Of a DNA stretch of 64,000 bases, positions 1 through 9,051 are shown piece after piece. Both the position numbers and the translations under genes were made by a program. Source of the stretch: Streptomyces sp. NBC_00576 (GTDB lineage Bacteria; Actinomycetota; Actinomycetes; Streptomycetales; Streptomycetaceae); the NCBI RefSeq assembly GCF_036345175.1, contig NZ_CP107780.1, forward strand, positions 10,788,001 through 10,852,000. Direction: 5' to 3'. The notes beneath the pieces are model-generated. The model worked only from the letters and a program-made list of their open reading frames with translations, was not told where the DNA came from and made no database searches. Each line of letters starts with the position of its first letter. The first letter of the stretch is position 1.

Positions 1-1228
1 GGACCAGCGCGCTCGGGCCGTGTTCGGTCTTGCGCAGCGGCAGCAACTCCAGGGAGGGCAGGGACACTTCCTCGGCGTTGGGGTAACGGAAGGCCACGCT
101 GTCGAACTCGACGTGGGGCGCCGTGGCGTGCCCGTTCCCGTTCACCGAAGCCCGGTCCGGCAGCGCGCGGGCGCCGGGCCGCTCGGTGATGAGCGGTTCG
201 AGGTCCAGCACTTCGAAGACGCGGTCGAAGCTGACCAGCGCGGTCATGACGTCGCTCTGGATGTTCGTCAGCTGGTTGATGGGGCTGTACAGCATCAGCA
301 GCAGCGCGACCATGGCCACCAGCGTGCCGATCTGCAACTGGCCCTCGATGACGAACCAGCCGCCGAAGCCGTAGACCAGGGCGGTGGTGATCGTGGTGAG
401 CAGGCTGACGAGAATGAACAGCAGACGTGCGTGGACGTCCATCGAGATGGCGATGTCGCGGACGAGACTCGCCTTCTTGGCGAACTCGGCGGACTCCTGC
501 TCGGGGCGGCCGTAGAGCTTGACGAGCATCGCGCCGGAGATGTTGAACCGCTCGGTCATCATCGAGCCCAGCTCGGCGTCGTTCTGCATGCCGCTGCGGG
601 CCAGCCGCTCCATCCGCCGGGCGATGACCTTCCCCGGGATGAAGAACAGCGGGATCATGACCAGCGCCACCACGGTGATCGGCCACGACAGATAGAGCAT
701 CGCGCCGAGCACCAGGATCAGGGTCAGCACGGTCGACAGCGACTGCGACAGCAGCGTTGTCAGGGCATGCTCCGCGCCGACGATGTCGGTGTTGATCCGG
801 CTGACCAGCGACCCGGTCTGTGTGCGGGTGAAGAACGCCACCGGCTGACGCTGAATGTGCGTGAACACCTTGGTGCGCAGGTCGAATATGAGCCCCTGGC
901 CGACACGGCCGGAGAACCAGGCCTGCAGGTAGATCGCCACCACGTTCAACAGGGCGAGGCCCGCGATGAGCCCGGCGAGACCGAACACGACCGATGCCTC
1001 GCCGGGGACGATGCCGTCGTCGACGATCATCTTGAGCATCAGCGGGATCGACACCATGATCACCGAGTCGACGATCGTCGCCAGCATCACGATGGCCAGT
1101 GACCGGCGGTGGCGCATGGCGTAGGGAATGATGCGCTTGAACGTGCCGGGCTTGACCGGCTGAGGTTCCACCAACCCCTCGACGCGCAATCCGATCGTGC
1201 CCATGGTCGGGTCGTGTCCTGGGGTCAC
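1..1228 (-). CDS. ABC exporter, fused permease-ATPase (3' end outside window)
   Basis: This is a type I ABC exporter half-transporter, probably exporting the finished lipopeptide across the cytoplasmic membrane or helping self-protection. About 409 codons are in the window. A short cytosolic N-terminus is followed by a six-helix permease region (roughly residues 40-330) with the usual coupling-helix signatures (FFTRTQTGSLVSRINTD, then a VFEVLDLEP-type segment before the ATPase). The ATPase domain begins with EFDSVAFRYPN, and its Walker A motif lies beyond position 1. I chose the GTG at 1226-1228 because a GAGGAG ribosome site sits about 7 nt upstream; an in-frame ATG 8 codons later (1202-1204) is the alternative. 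Only 11 bp separate it from the hydrolase stop, and its ribosome site overlaps that stop, so the two are translationally coupled. Ramoplanin-family clusters carry a comparable transporter. The family is certain; the exported substrate is inferred from context. Confidence 0.9.
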   Translation of the reverse strand, partial: MTPGHDPTMGTIGLRVEGLVEPQPVKPGTFKRIIPYAMRHRRSLAIVMLATIVDSVIMVSIPLMLKMIVDDGIVPGEASVVFGLAGLIAGLALLNVVAIYLQAWFSGRVGQGLIFDLRTKVFTHIQRQPVAFFTRTQTGSLVSRINTDIVGAEHALTTLLSQSLSTVLTLILVLGAMLYLSWPITVVALVMIPLFFIPGKVIARRMERLARSGMQNDAELGSMMTERFNISGAMLVKLYGRPEQESAEFAKKASLVRDIAISMDVHARLLFILVSLLTTITTALVYGFGGWFVIEGQLQIGTLVAMVALLLMLYSPINQLTNIQSDVMTALVSFDRVFEVLDLEPLITERPGARALPDRASVNGNGHATAPHVEFDSVAFRYPNAEEVSLPSLELLPLRKTEHGPSALV

Positions 1229-1239
1229 GGAGACTCTCC

Positions 1240-2067
1240 TCAGTGATTGTCGAGAAATTCGATGATCGCCGCGTTGAGCACGTCGGGCCGTTCGAGATAC
1301 CCGAGGTGCCCGCAGCCGGAGATCTCGACGAGATCGCAGCCGGGGATGGCCTCGGCGACCTCCGTTCCCAGGTGCGGCGGAGTGATGAGGTCATCGGCGA
1401 AGGTGACGACCCGACAGGGGGCGGTCACCCGGCGCAGCGCCGGGCGGCGGTCGCCGGCGATGTCGGCCCATGCGTGCCGGGCCTGCGCCGCCCCGCCCCC
1501 GGACAACTCGAAGATGTCCAACCAGGTGGTCACGGCGGAGTCGTCATTGAGCGTCGCCGGCGAGAACATCCTGAACACCGTCGAGGCTGCCTCGTACCCG
1601 GCAGGCAGTCGCACCCCGCTCTCCACCAGAGCCGTCTCCGCCCGGGTCTGGGCCCGCCGCGCGGCGTCCGCACGGGCCCGGGTGGCCACGAGCACCGCGC
1701 ACCGCACGAGCTCCGGATGGCCGATCGCCAACTCCTGCGCGATCATCGCCCCCAGCGAAGTGCCGACGATCCGGCACGGCGCCAGGTCCAGCGCCTCGAT
1801 CAGGCCTCTGGTGTCGGCGGTCATGTCCAGGAGTGAGTACTTGCCGGGAGGTGCGTCGGAGGGCGGAATGCCGCGGTGGTCGAAGACGACCGTGGAATAG
1901 CCCGCCGCATGCAGCGCCGGTGTCTGATGCATCGTCCAGGCATGGCCGGCCGAGCCCGATCCCATGATCATGAGCACCGGCTCGCCCTGCCCGGAACACT
2001 CGTAGGCCAGCCGGATCCCGCCCGCAGTGACGAAGCGCGTGGTGTGTCGGCCCGCAACGTAGCCCAT
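1240..2067 (-). CDS. alpha/beta-fold hydrolase
   Basis: A 275-aa alpha/beta hydrolase. The nucleophile elbow GTSLG puts the serine at about residue 104; the acid is probably Asp225 or Asp226 (FADD), and the base is His254 (SGCGHLG). The oxyanion-type loop MGSGSAG is near residue 36. There is no signal peptide or membrane segment, so it is cytoplasmic. I chose the ATG at 2065-2067 because a very purine-rich Shine-Dalgarno tract (GGAGGGAG inside a run of GGA repeats) precedes it; an open frame continues upstream to 2337 but has no family similarity. It is the first gene of the leftward pair with the ABC exporter. Ramoplanin-type clusters have a hydrolase in the same place beside the ACP. Its substrate is unknown: editing of acyl thioesters, product trimming and self-protection are all possible. 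Confidence 0.85.
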   Translation of the reverse strand: MGYVAGRHTTRFVTAGGIRLAYECSGQGEPVLMIMGSGSAGHAWTMHQTPALHAAGYSTVVFDHRGIPPSDAPPGKYSLLDMTADTRGLIEALDLAPCRIVGTSLGAMIAQELAIGHPELVRCAVLVATRARADAARRAQTRAETALVESGVRLPAGYEAASTVFRMFSPATLNDDSAVTTWLDIFELSGGGAAQARHAWADIAGDRRPALRRVTAPCRVVTFADDLITPPHLGTEVAEAIPGCDLVEISGCGHLGYLERPDVLNAAIIEFLDNH

Positions 2068-2214
2068 GCCGGATCTCCCTCCTCCTCCTCCTCGTCGTCG
2101 CAAGGCAGCGCGAATCCGCGGCCGTACCGGGTCCTGGGGCGGCTCACTATCGCACGCGGCCACGGAGGCGGCGCAGTGTGTGCGAGATGCCCGCCTGGAC
2201 GCCTCCCGCGCCCC

Positions 2215-2244
2215 GTCCAACTGCGGTGATGCCGTCAGTTGGAC
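2215..2244. promoter_or_regulatory. Perfect 9-bp inverted repeat, candidate operator
   Basis: GTCCAACTG (2215-2223) is repeated in inverted orientation as CAGTTGGAC (2236-2244) with a 12-nt spacer; the spacer itself contains CGG/CCG, which extends the symmetry with one bulge. It lies about 37 bp upstream of the candidate -35 element, a typical place for an activator or repressor site between divergent genes. A transcribed hairpin is the alternative. Which regulator might bind is unknown. Confidence 0.45.
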
Positions 2245-2280
2245 AGGAGTCGATGGCGTCCAAGTACGCCTGGGCGACGG

Positions 2281-2310
2281 TTGATCCGCTGTGTGAGGCT
2301 GAGTCATATT
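2281..2310 (+). promoter_or_regulatory. Candidate promoter for the ACP-NRPS operon
   Basis: TTGATC (2281-2286) and CATATT (2305-2310) are separated by 18 bp and match the -35/-10 pattern of a main vegetative sigma promoter fairly well for Streptomyces DNA. Transcription would begin near 2317, leaving a leader of about 90 nt before the ACP start. This is a visual match only. Confidence 0.4.
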
Positions 2311-2404
2311 GGGCCGCCGTGAGCCCCTGACGCTCATCCACGTCCCCGCGCAGTTTCCGCATCGGCCGCCTGGCTCACCCGCCGGGCCCAGGGAGGGACC
2401 CCTC

Positions 2405-2677
2405 TTGTCTGCTTCCGACCTTCCAACAACCCGGCCGACACCCGAGAAGATCCGCTCCTGGCTGGTCGAACGCGTCGCGTACTACGCCCAGTTGCCCGCC
2501 GAGGAGATCGACGCCGACGTCCCCCTGGCGCACTACGGGCTGGACTCGGTGTACGCCTTCGCCCTCTGCGGAGACATCGAGGACAGCCTCGGTGTCGTCG
2601 TCGAGCCCGTCCTGCTCTGGGACGTCGACACCATCACCGCGCTCACCGCCCATCTCGCCGAACCGACATCCGACTGA
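2405..2677 (+). CDS. Acyl carrier protein
   Basis: A 90-aa free-standing carrier protein. The phosphopantetheine attachment serine is about residue 48, in YGLDSVYA, with the flanking helices expected of an ACP. It probably holds the activated, unsaturated fatty acid and presents it to the starter condensation domain of EndA, whose gene begins 23 bp downstream; ramoplanin-type clusters keep an ACP in this place. The start chosen is TTG at 2405-2407, because GGGAGGGA lies at the right distance upstream and the sequence before it is not ACP-like. An upstream TTG at 2309 would overlap the candidate -10 element. The DSV(Y) context with no GGHS motif fits fatty-acyl ACPs rather than NRPS carrier domains. 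Confidence 0.85.
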   Translation: MSASDLPTTRPTPEKIRSWLVERVAYYAQLPAEEIDADVPLAHYGLDSVYAFALCGDIEDSLGVVVEPVLLWDVDTITALTAHLAEPTSD

Positions 2678-2700
2678 GGGGCCATCAGAGGGGGAGGACG

Positions 2701-5700
2701 ATGCCTCGACAGGACCTTCGGGACCTGATGTCCGGCCAACTGGGCATCTGGTACGCCCAGCAGCTCGAACCGCAGAGCTCCGTGTACAACATCGCCGAGT
2801 ACGTGGAGATCCGCGGTGACGTGGACGTCGAGCTACTCGTGTCGGCGCTGCGGTACGCCCTGGACGAGGCCGAAACCTATCGGCTGCGGTTCCGGCTGGA
2901 AGGCGGGGCGCCCGGACAGTACGTCGACGACTTGCTGGAGCACCCCGTCCACGTCGCCGACCTCAGCGCCGAGGACGACCCGCGCGCGGCGGCCGAGACG
3001 TGGATGTCGGCCGACATGGATCGCCCGGTGGACATCCTCGCCGGCCCCCTCTGCGCGCACGCCGTGTTCCGACTCGGGCCGGACCACGTCGTCTGGTACC
3101 AGCGCGCCCACCACATCGTCCTCGACGGGACCAGCCTCTCGACGTTCGCCGCCCGCGTGGCCGACGTCTACACGGCACTCGCGGCCGGACGGCAGCCCAC
3201 GGACGGCGCACTGAAGCCGCTGTCCGTGCTGCTGAACGCGGACAGCTCCTATCTCCGGTCCGCGGAATACGAGCGTGACCAGCGGTTCTGGCGCGAAACG
3301 CTGGCGGACCCGCCAAACTTGGGCGGTGCGGGAGAAAGACAGGCCCGGCACCTGCCCAGGCGGCCCATGCTGCATGTGCACACGAGCGATGCGGCCGAAG
3401 CCGCCGAACTGAGAGCAGCCGCACGCCGGTTGCGCATCAGCCTCGCAGGGCTGGCCCTCTCGGCCGCTGCCCTGTACCGACAGCGCTCCACCGGCGCGCG
3501 GGACGTCGTCCTCGGCGTCCCCGTCACCGGGCGCACCACCAGGGGGGAACTCGGTGTCCCTGGCATGACCTCCAACGTGGTGCCGCTCCGGCTGGCCGTC
3601 GACAGGGGCATCACCGTCGCCGAACTCCTGCGGCGGACCTCGAGCGCGGTGTTCGATTGCCTGCGTCACCAGCGTTACCCGTACGGGAACATCCTCGCCG
3701 ACCAAGGACTCGTCGGCCGCAGCTCGCTGCGCGACCTGAGCGTCAACCTGATGTTCCTGCACCGGCCACTGCGGTTCGCGGACGCCCCCGCTACCCGGAC
3801 CGGCCTGTCGAGCGGCCCGATCGACGATGTCACGATCGACGTGTACGACCAGGCGGGCGGTGGCCTCCAGACGATCGTGCAGACCAACCCCGACCTGCAC
3901 GCCCCGGAGTCGGGAGCCGGTGTCTCCCGGCGGTTCCGTGCGGTGCTCCGCCGACTGGCCGAGGCACCGGCCGACAAGTTCGTCGACCGGATCGACGCCC
4001 TGGACGAGGACCAGCGGCGACACGTGCTCGTGACCTGGAACCGCACCGAGACCGGCGCGAGCGATCAGACCGTCCTGAGCCTCTTCGAGGCGCACGCCGC
4101 CCGTGACCCGGACGCGGTGGCGGTGGTGTGCGGCACGTCGGGGATCACCTACCGGGAGCTGGACGCGCGGGCCGCACGGCTGGCCCGGCTGCTGCGCGGG
4201 TACGGCATCGGCCGCGAGTCGGTGGTCGCGCTGTGCCTGCCACGCGGCCCGCAGCTGCTGACGGCGATTCTGGCGGCCTGGAAGGCCGGAGCGGCGTATC
4301 TGCCGATGGACCCCGAACATCCTGCCGAGCGGGCGCGGCACACCCTCACAGAGAGCCGGGCGGCCGTGCTGGTCGCCACGGGCGAGACCCTCGACGACCT
4401 GCGCGTGGGCGATATCGCGGTCATCGACCCGGACGGCCCGGAAACGACCGCCGCCGGGGCCCAAGAGCCGCAGACACCGTCCCCGGCCCTGCTGCCCGAC
4501 CAACTGGCCTACGTGATGTTCACCTCGGGATCGACCGGCGTCCCGAAAGGGGTCGCGGTCACACACAGGGGCCTGGCCAACTACGCGATGTGGGCGGCCG
4601 AGTTCTTCCGGATTCGCCCCGGGGACCGCTCGCCCCTGCACTCCTCGATGGCCTTCGACCTGGCGCTGACCGGCGTACTGGTGCCGCTGATGTGCGGCGG
4701 CACCGTGGAGATCAGCCCCGAGGGCGGCGCGGAAGGACTGGCTGCGCTGATGCGAGCACGCGCCGGTGACAGGTTCGGCCTGGTCAAGATGGTGCCAGGA
4801 CACCTGCCGCTGCTCGCCGAGATGCTCACGGCCGACGAGCAGGCCTCGGCGGCGCGGCGGCTGGTGGTCGGCGGTGAGGCACTACCCGGGGCCCACGTAC
4901 GGGCCTGGCGGGACAACGCGCCGGACACGGTGGTGGTCAACCACTACGGGCCGACCGAGACGGTGGTCGGCTGCTGTGTGTTCGAGATCGCCGCCGGGCA
5001 ACCAGTGGGCGACCAGGTGCCGATCGGACGACCCATCGCCAACACTCGCCTGTACGCGCTGGACGACGCGCTCAATCCGGTACCCGTCGGCGTGCTGGGG
5101 GAGCTGTATGTCGCCGGCGCCGGACTGGCCCGTGGCTACGCACGACGCGCCGGACTGACCTCGGAACGATTCGTGGCCTGCCCGTTCGGGCCGGCCGGAC
5201 AGCGGATGTACCGCACCGGCGATCTGGTGCGGTGGACCGCCCAGGGGCAGCTCGAGTTCGCCGGCCGGGTCGACGACCAGGTCAAGATCAGCGGATACCG
5301 GGTCGAGCCCGCGGAGATCGAGGCCGCCATCGCCCGGCACCCGACGGTGGCCAGGGTGGCGGTGGTGCCCCGGACGCAACCCGGCGGCCCTCAGCGGCTG
5401 GTGGCCTATGTGGTCCCCACCCGAGGAACGGACGTCGACGCGCGGGAACTGCGCGCTTTCACCGCACGTGCCCTGCCGGCGCACATGGTGCCCGCGACGG
5501 TGAGGGCACTGGAGACCATGCCCCTCACGGCGAACGGGAAGGTCGACCGGCGCGCGCTCCCGGCACCCGACTTCGTCACCTCCGACCGCGCGCCGCGCAC
5601 CCCGCGGAAGACGATCCTGTGCGGGCTGTTCGCCGAGGTACTGGGCCTGGCACGGGTGGGCGTCGACGACGACTTCTTCGCCCTTGGCGGGCACTCGCTG

Positions 5701-5817
5701 CCGGCCACCCGGCTCATCAGCCGCATCCGGGCCACCCTGGGCGCCGAGGTGCCGATGAAGGCACTGTTCGCAGCGCCCACGGTGTCGGCCCTGGACGCCT
5801 GGCTGGACGAAGGAGGC
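2701..5817 (+). other. EndA module 1: Cs-A(Asp)-T
   Basis: The starter C domain keeps HHxxxDG (HHIVLDG), so it should be active in lipoinitiation. The A-domain residues read in order are D, L, T, K, V, G, H, V, G plus the invariant Lys, a clear Asp code. The core motif FTSGSTGVPKG is intact. The carrier serine codon is at 5695-5697 (GGHS). This A domain is not one of the repeated cassettes and has ordinary high-GC codon use. Confidence 0.88.
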
Positions 5818-8800
5818 CCAGTACGGCCGGCCGTGCGGCCGTCGCCGCGCCCGGACCCCCTGCCCCTCTCCCCGGCACAGCGCCGCCTGTGGTTCCTGCA
5901 CTACACGGAGGGCCCGTCGGCGACCTACAACGTTCCACTGGCACTGCGGATCACCGGGCATCTGGACCGGACAGCACTCCAGGCGGCGCTGGGCGATGTG
6001 GTGGGCCGGCACCAGGTCCTGCGTACCGTCTTCCCGGACGTGGACGGGGTGCCCCACCAGCGGGTCCTCACTCCGGAAGAGGCCCGTCCACGGCTGGAGA
6101 CGTCGCGGGGGAGCGGGCCCGGGCGACTGGAGGCCGCCGCGCGGTACGCCTTCGACCTCAGCCGAGAGCTGCCGCTGCGGGCCGAAGTGCTGACTGAGGG
6201 GCCGCAGGAACACGTGCTGGTGCTGGTCGTGCACCACATCGCGGGCGACGCCTGGTCGATGGGCCCGCTGGCGCGTGACCTGGCCACCGCCTACGCCGCC
6301 CGCAGCCAGGGCAGGGCACCGCACTGGCCGGACCTGCCGGTGCAGTACGCGGACTACACCCTGTGGCAGCGTCGGCTGCTGGGAGAGGAGAGCGACCCGG
6401 ACAGCCTGCTCGGACGCCAGATCCGCTACTGGCAGGATCAGCTGGCCGATCTGCCGGTACGGCTGGAGCTGCCGGCCGACCGGCCGCGTCCGGCGGTGGC
6501 GTCCCACCACGGCGCCCTGCTGCCGTTCCGTCTGGAGCCGTCCCTGCACCAGGCGCTGACGCGACTCGCCCAGGAGCGGGGGGCCACCCTGTTCATGGTG
6601 TTGCACGCCGCCGTTGCGGCACTGCTGACCCGGCTGGGCGCCGGCACCGACATCCCGCTGGGCGCCCCGATCGCCGGGCGCACCGACGAGGCCCTCGACG
6701 ACCTCGCCGGCTGCTTCGTCAACACGCTGGTCCTGCGGGCCGACACCTCCGGGAACCCGGCCTTCACCGACCTCCTCCAGCAGGTCCGCGGGACCGACCT
6801 GGCCGCCTACGAGCACCAGGACGTTCCCTTCGAACACCTGGTGGAGGTGATCAACCCCGAACGCTCCCCGGCACACCACCCCCTGTTCCAGGTCAGCCTC
6901 AGCCTTCAGAACGTCTCACCCCGGGCCTTCGAACTCCCCGGCCTCGACACCCGGCTGGAGCCGGTCGGCACCGGCACCGCCCGCTTCGATCTGATGATCA
7001 ACCTCACCGACAGCCACTCCCCGAGCGGGGCACCGGCCGGCGTGGAAGGAATGGTCGAGTACGCGACAGACCTCTTGGACGCCGGTACGGTCCAGACCCT
7101 CCTGGACCGGCTCGTCCGCCTGCTGGAGCAGGTGGCCGACGACCCCGGCCGGCACCTGAACGACCTGGATCTGCTGACCGCCGACGAGCGGCACCGGTTG
7201 TCGGCCCAAGTCGACACCCCTGCCGCCGAGATACCCGAAGCGACGCTGCCGGAGCTGTTCGAGGCGCAGGTGGCGAGGACACCGCAGGCGGTCGCCGTCT
7301 CGATGGGTGACGTGGCCTTGTCGTATGCGGAGTTGGAAGCCCGTGCTGATCGGCTGGCGCGTGGTCTGGCCGGGCGGGGAGTGGGCCCGGAGTCGGTCGT
7401 CGGTGTGTTCATGGCGCGGTCGGTCGATGTGGTGGTGGCGATGGTGGCGGTGGGGAAGGCGGGTGGTGCGTATCTGCCGCTGGACCCGGACTATCCGGCC
7501 GAGCGGGTCGCGTTCGTGCTGGCGGACGCGGGTGCGAGGTGTGTCGTCACGACGGCGGAGTACGCGTCGAGCCTGCCGGAGGGCGTGACGGCCGTCGTGG
7601 TCGACGGCGCGGAGATCGAGTCGACGACCGGCTTGGACCGGCTTGCTCCGTTGCTGCCGTCCCACCCGGCGTATGTGATCTACACGTCGGGCTCCACCGG
7701 ACGGCCCAAGGGTGTGCTGGTGCCGCACCGGAACGTGGTGGCGTTGTTCGCCGCTGCCCGGGAGGTGCTGGACTTCGGTGCGGGTGATGTGTGGAGCTGG
7801 TTCCACTCGCTGGCTTTCGACTTCTCCGTTTGGGAGTTGTGGGGTGCGTTGCTGCATGGCGGGCGGGTGGTGGTGGTGCCGTTCGAGGTGTCGCGGTCGC
7901 CGGGGGAGTTCGCGGAGCTGTTGGAGCGCGAGCGGGTGACGGTGCTGAGTCAGACGCCTTCGGCGTTCTACCAGCTGATGGAGGCTCAGTCGCACCGTGC
8001 CGGTGCGCTGCACGACCTGCGGGTGGTGGTGTTCGGCGGTGAGGCGCTGGAGCCGGCGCGGCTGGCCGGCTGGTGGGAGCGGTTGGGCGGGGCCGGGCCC
8101 CGGCTGGTGAACATGTACGGCATCACCGAGACCACGGTGCATGTCACGCACCACGATCTCGGGCCGGACGAGAGCACGGACGGCAGTGTGATCGGGCGGG
8201 GTCTGCCGGGGCTGTCGGTGTATGTGCTGGATGAGTGGCTGCGGCCGGTCCCGGTGGGCGTGACCGGTGAGTTGTATGTGGCCGGGGCGCAGGTCGCGCG
8301 GGGCTACATGGGCCGCCCGGGGCTGACCGGTGAGCGGTTCGTCGGGTGTCCGTTCGGTGTGGCGGGGGGCCGGATGTACCGGTCGGGTGACCGGGCCCGG
8401 TGGGCTGCGGACGGTCGGCTGGTGTTCGCGGGGCGTGCGGATGAGCAGGTGAAGATCCGTGGGTTCCGGATCGAGCCGGGTGAGGTGTCGGCCGTGCTGG
8501 CGGCGCACCCGGACGTGGTCCAGGCCGCGGTGATCGCGCGCGACGACGCCCTGGGCGGAACGCGGTTGATCGGCTACGTCGTGCCCGCCGACGGCTGCGA
8601 CGGTGTCCTGGACGCGGTGCGCGGGTTCGCGGTGGAGCGGTTGCCGTCGTACATGGTGCCCTCGGCGTTCGTGGAGCTCGAGACCCTGCCCTTGACGGTC
8701 AACGGCAAGCTGGACCGCAGGGCGCTGCCGGAGCCGGACCACGCCGGCGCGGGTGCCGGACGCGCCCCGGTCACGGCTCAGGAAGAGCTGCTGTGCCAGG

Positions 8801-9036
8801 CGTTCGCCGAGGTGCTGGGGCTGCCGGTGGTCGGGGTCGACGACGACTTCTTCGCCCTCGGCGGGCACTCCCTGCTCGCGACCCGGCTCATCGCCCGCAT
8901 CCGTGCCTCACTGCGTGAAGAACTGCCGATCGAGGAACTGTTCGCGACTCCTACACCGGCCGCACTCGCGGCCTGGCTCGCCGAGCACGGCGGCCGAACC
9001 AGGAGCACCAGGCCGGCGCTGCGCCCGATGCGCTGA
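2701..9036 (+). CDS. endA: NRPS EndA, modules 1-2 (acyl-Asp-Thr)
   Basis: A 2111-aa peptide synthetase with order Cs-A-T-C-A-T. Residues 1-445 are a starter condensation domain (HHIVLDG) that joins the ACP-borne fatty acid to Asp1. A1 (about 458-955) has code DLTKVGHVGK (Asp). T1 carries its serine at residue 999. A second C domain (HHIAGDAWS) precedes A2, code DFWSVGMVHK (Thr), and T2 (serine 2057). Thr2 supplies the hydroxyl used for lactone closure in enduracidin. The C-terminal tail TRPALRPMR probably docks onto EndB. ATG 2701 follows GGGGGAGG. The gene lies 23 bp after the ACP and 15 bp before endB. Asp-Thr at positions 1-2 fits enduracidin and excludes ramoplanin (Asn and hydroxy-Asn). 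The A2 core is one of three near-identical Thr/Ser cassettes in the locus. Confidence 0.95.
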   Translation: MPRQDLRDLMSGQLGIWYAQQLEPQSSVYNIAEYVEIRGDVDVELLVSALRYALDEAETYRLRFRLEGGAPGQYVDDLLEHPVHVADLSAEDDPRAAAETWMSADMDRPVDILAGPLCAHAVFRLGPDHVVWYQRAHHIVLDGTSLSTFAARVADVYTALAAGRQPTDGALKPLSVLLNADSSYLRSAEYERDQRFWRETLADPPNLGGAGERQARHLPRRPMLHVHTSDAAEAAELRAAARRLRISLAGLALSAAALYRQRSTGARDVVLGVPVTGRTTRGELGVPGMTSNVVPLRLAVDRGITVAELLRRTSSAVFDCLRHQRYPYGNILADQGLVGRSSLRDLSVNLMFLHRPLRFADAPATRTGLSSGPIDDVTIDVYDQAGGGLQTIVQTNPDLHAPESGAGVSRRFRAVLRRLAEAPADKFVDRIDALDEDQRRHVLVTWNRTETGASDQTVLSLFEAHAARDPDAVAVVCGTSGITYRELDARAARLARLLRGYGIGRESVVALCLPRGPQLLTAILAAWKAGAAYLPMDPEHPAERARHTLTESRAAVLVATGETLDDLRVGDIAVIDPDGPETTAAGAQEPQTPSPALLPDQLAYVMFTSGSTGVPKGVAVTHRGLANYAMWAAEFFRIRPGDRSPLHSSMAFDLALTGVLVPLMCGGTVEISPEGGAEGLAALMRARAGDRFGLVKMVPGHLPLLAEMLTADEQASAARRLVVGGEALPGAHVRAWRDNAPDTVVVNHYGPTETVVGCCVFEIAAGQPVGDQVPIGRPIANTRLYALDDALNPVPVGVLGELYVAGAGLARGYARRAGLTSERFVACPFGPAGQRMYRTGDLVRWTAQGQLEFAGRVDDQVKISGYRVEPAEIEAAIARHPTVARVAVVPRTQPGGPQRLVAYVVPTRGTDVDARELRAFTARALPAHMVPATVRALETMPLTANGKVDRRALPAPDFVTSDRAPRTPRKTILCGLFAEVLGLARVGVDDDFFALGGHSLPATRLISRIRATLGAEVPMKALFAAPTVSALDAWLDEGGPVRPAVRPSPRPDPLPLSPAQRRLWFLHYTEGPSATYNVPLALRITGHLDRTALQAALGDVVGRHQVLRTVFPDVDGVPHQRVLTPEEARPRLETSRGSGPGRLEAAARYAFDLSRELPLRAEVLTEGPQEHVLVLVVHHIAGDAWSMGPLARDLATAYAARSQGRAPHWPDLPVQYADYTLWQRRLLGEESDPDSLLGRQIRYWQDQLADLPVRLELPADRPRPAVASHHGALLPFRLEPSLHQALTRLAQERGATLFMVLHAAVAALLTRLGAGTDIPLGAPIAGRTDEALDDLAGCFVNTLVLRADTSGNPAFTDLLQQVRGTDLAAYEHQDVPFEHLVEVINPERSPAHHPLFQVSLSLQNVSPRAFELPGLDTRLEPVGTGTARFDLMINLTDSHSPSGAPAGVEGMVEYATDLLDAGTVQTLLDRLVRLLEQVADDPGRHLNDLDLLTADERHRLSAQVDTPAAEIPEATLPELFEAQVARTPQAVAVSMGDVALSYAELEARADRLARGLAGRGVGPESVVGVFMARSVDVVVAMVAVGKAGGAYLPLDPDYPAERVAFVLADAGARCVVTTAEYASSLPEGVTAVVVDGAEIESTTGLDRLAPLLPSHPAYVIYTSGSTGRPKGVLVPHRNVVALFAAAREVLDFGAGDVWSWFHSLAFDFSVWELWGALLHGGRVVVVPFEVSRSPGEFAELLERERVTVLSQTPSAFYQLMEAQSHRAGALHDLRVVVFGGEALEPARLAGWWERLGGAGPRLVNMYGITETTVHVTHHDLGPDESTDGSVIGRGLPGLSVYVLDEWLRPVPVGVTGELYVAGAQVARGYMGRPGLTGERFVGCPFGVAGGRMYRSGDRARWAADGRLVFAGRADEQVKIRGFRIEPGEVSAVLAAHPDVVQAAVIARDDALGGTRLIGYVVPADGCDGVLDAVRGFAVERLPSYMVPSAFVELETLPLTVNGKLDRRALPEPDHAGAGAGRAPVTAQEELLCQAFAEVLGLPVVGVDDDFFALGGHSLLATRLIARIRASLREELPIEELFATPTPAALAAWLAEHGGRTRSTRPALRPMR
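5818..9036 (+). other. EndA module 2: C-A(Thr)-T
   Basis: An LCL-type C domain (HHIAGDAWS, with Ala where Gly of HHxxxDG is usual) precedes an A domain with code DFWSVGMVHK, Thr. Phe at the second code position is codon 7822-7824, which matters for comparison with the Ser module 12. The carrier serine codon is 8869-8871. The DNA from 7240 to 8880 recurs in modules 5 and 12. Confidence 0.88.
7240..8880 (+). repeat. Thr/Ser A-T cassette, copy in module 2
   Basis: It recurs at 37608-39248 (module 12, 1641 bp) with one divergent 69-bp patch, and from 7634 to 8870 at 17240-18476 (module 5). It covers the A domain and most of the carrier domain. Confidence 0.88.
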
Positions 9037-9051
9037 AGGAAAGGGGTTCAC

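Larger units (their letters stand above)
2068..2404. promoter_or_regulatory. Divergent intergenic control region
   Basis: This 337-bp region lies between the leftward hydrolase-exporter pair and the rightward ACP-NRPS operon. It is the only gap of more than 300 bp in the window. It contains a rightward promoter-like pair, a 9-bp inverted repeat and, at its left edge, the long GGA-rich ribosome site of the hydrolase. I saw no convincing sigma-70 promoter on the minus strand and no coding potential. About 58 kb of plus-strand biosynthetic genes with only short gaps must be transcribed mainly from here, so it is the most likely target of cluster regulators. Confidence 0.6.

Noticed and set aside
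20..1102. Plus-strand open frame at the left edge
   Set aside because: The minus strand encodes a clear ABC exporter across the same bases; the plus-strand translation has no recognisable family.
2309..2404. Longer ACP starting at TTG 2309
   Set aside because: That codon overlaps the candidate -10 element, has no ribosome site, and the added residues are not ACP-like.
2701..9036. Assignment to ramoplanin rather than enduracidin
   Set aside because: Module 1 has an Asp code, module 2 a Thr code, module 12 a Ser code and modules 10 and 15 share an unusual basic-residue code, which fit enduracidin and not the Asn, Orn, Thr and Leu of ramoplanin.
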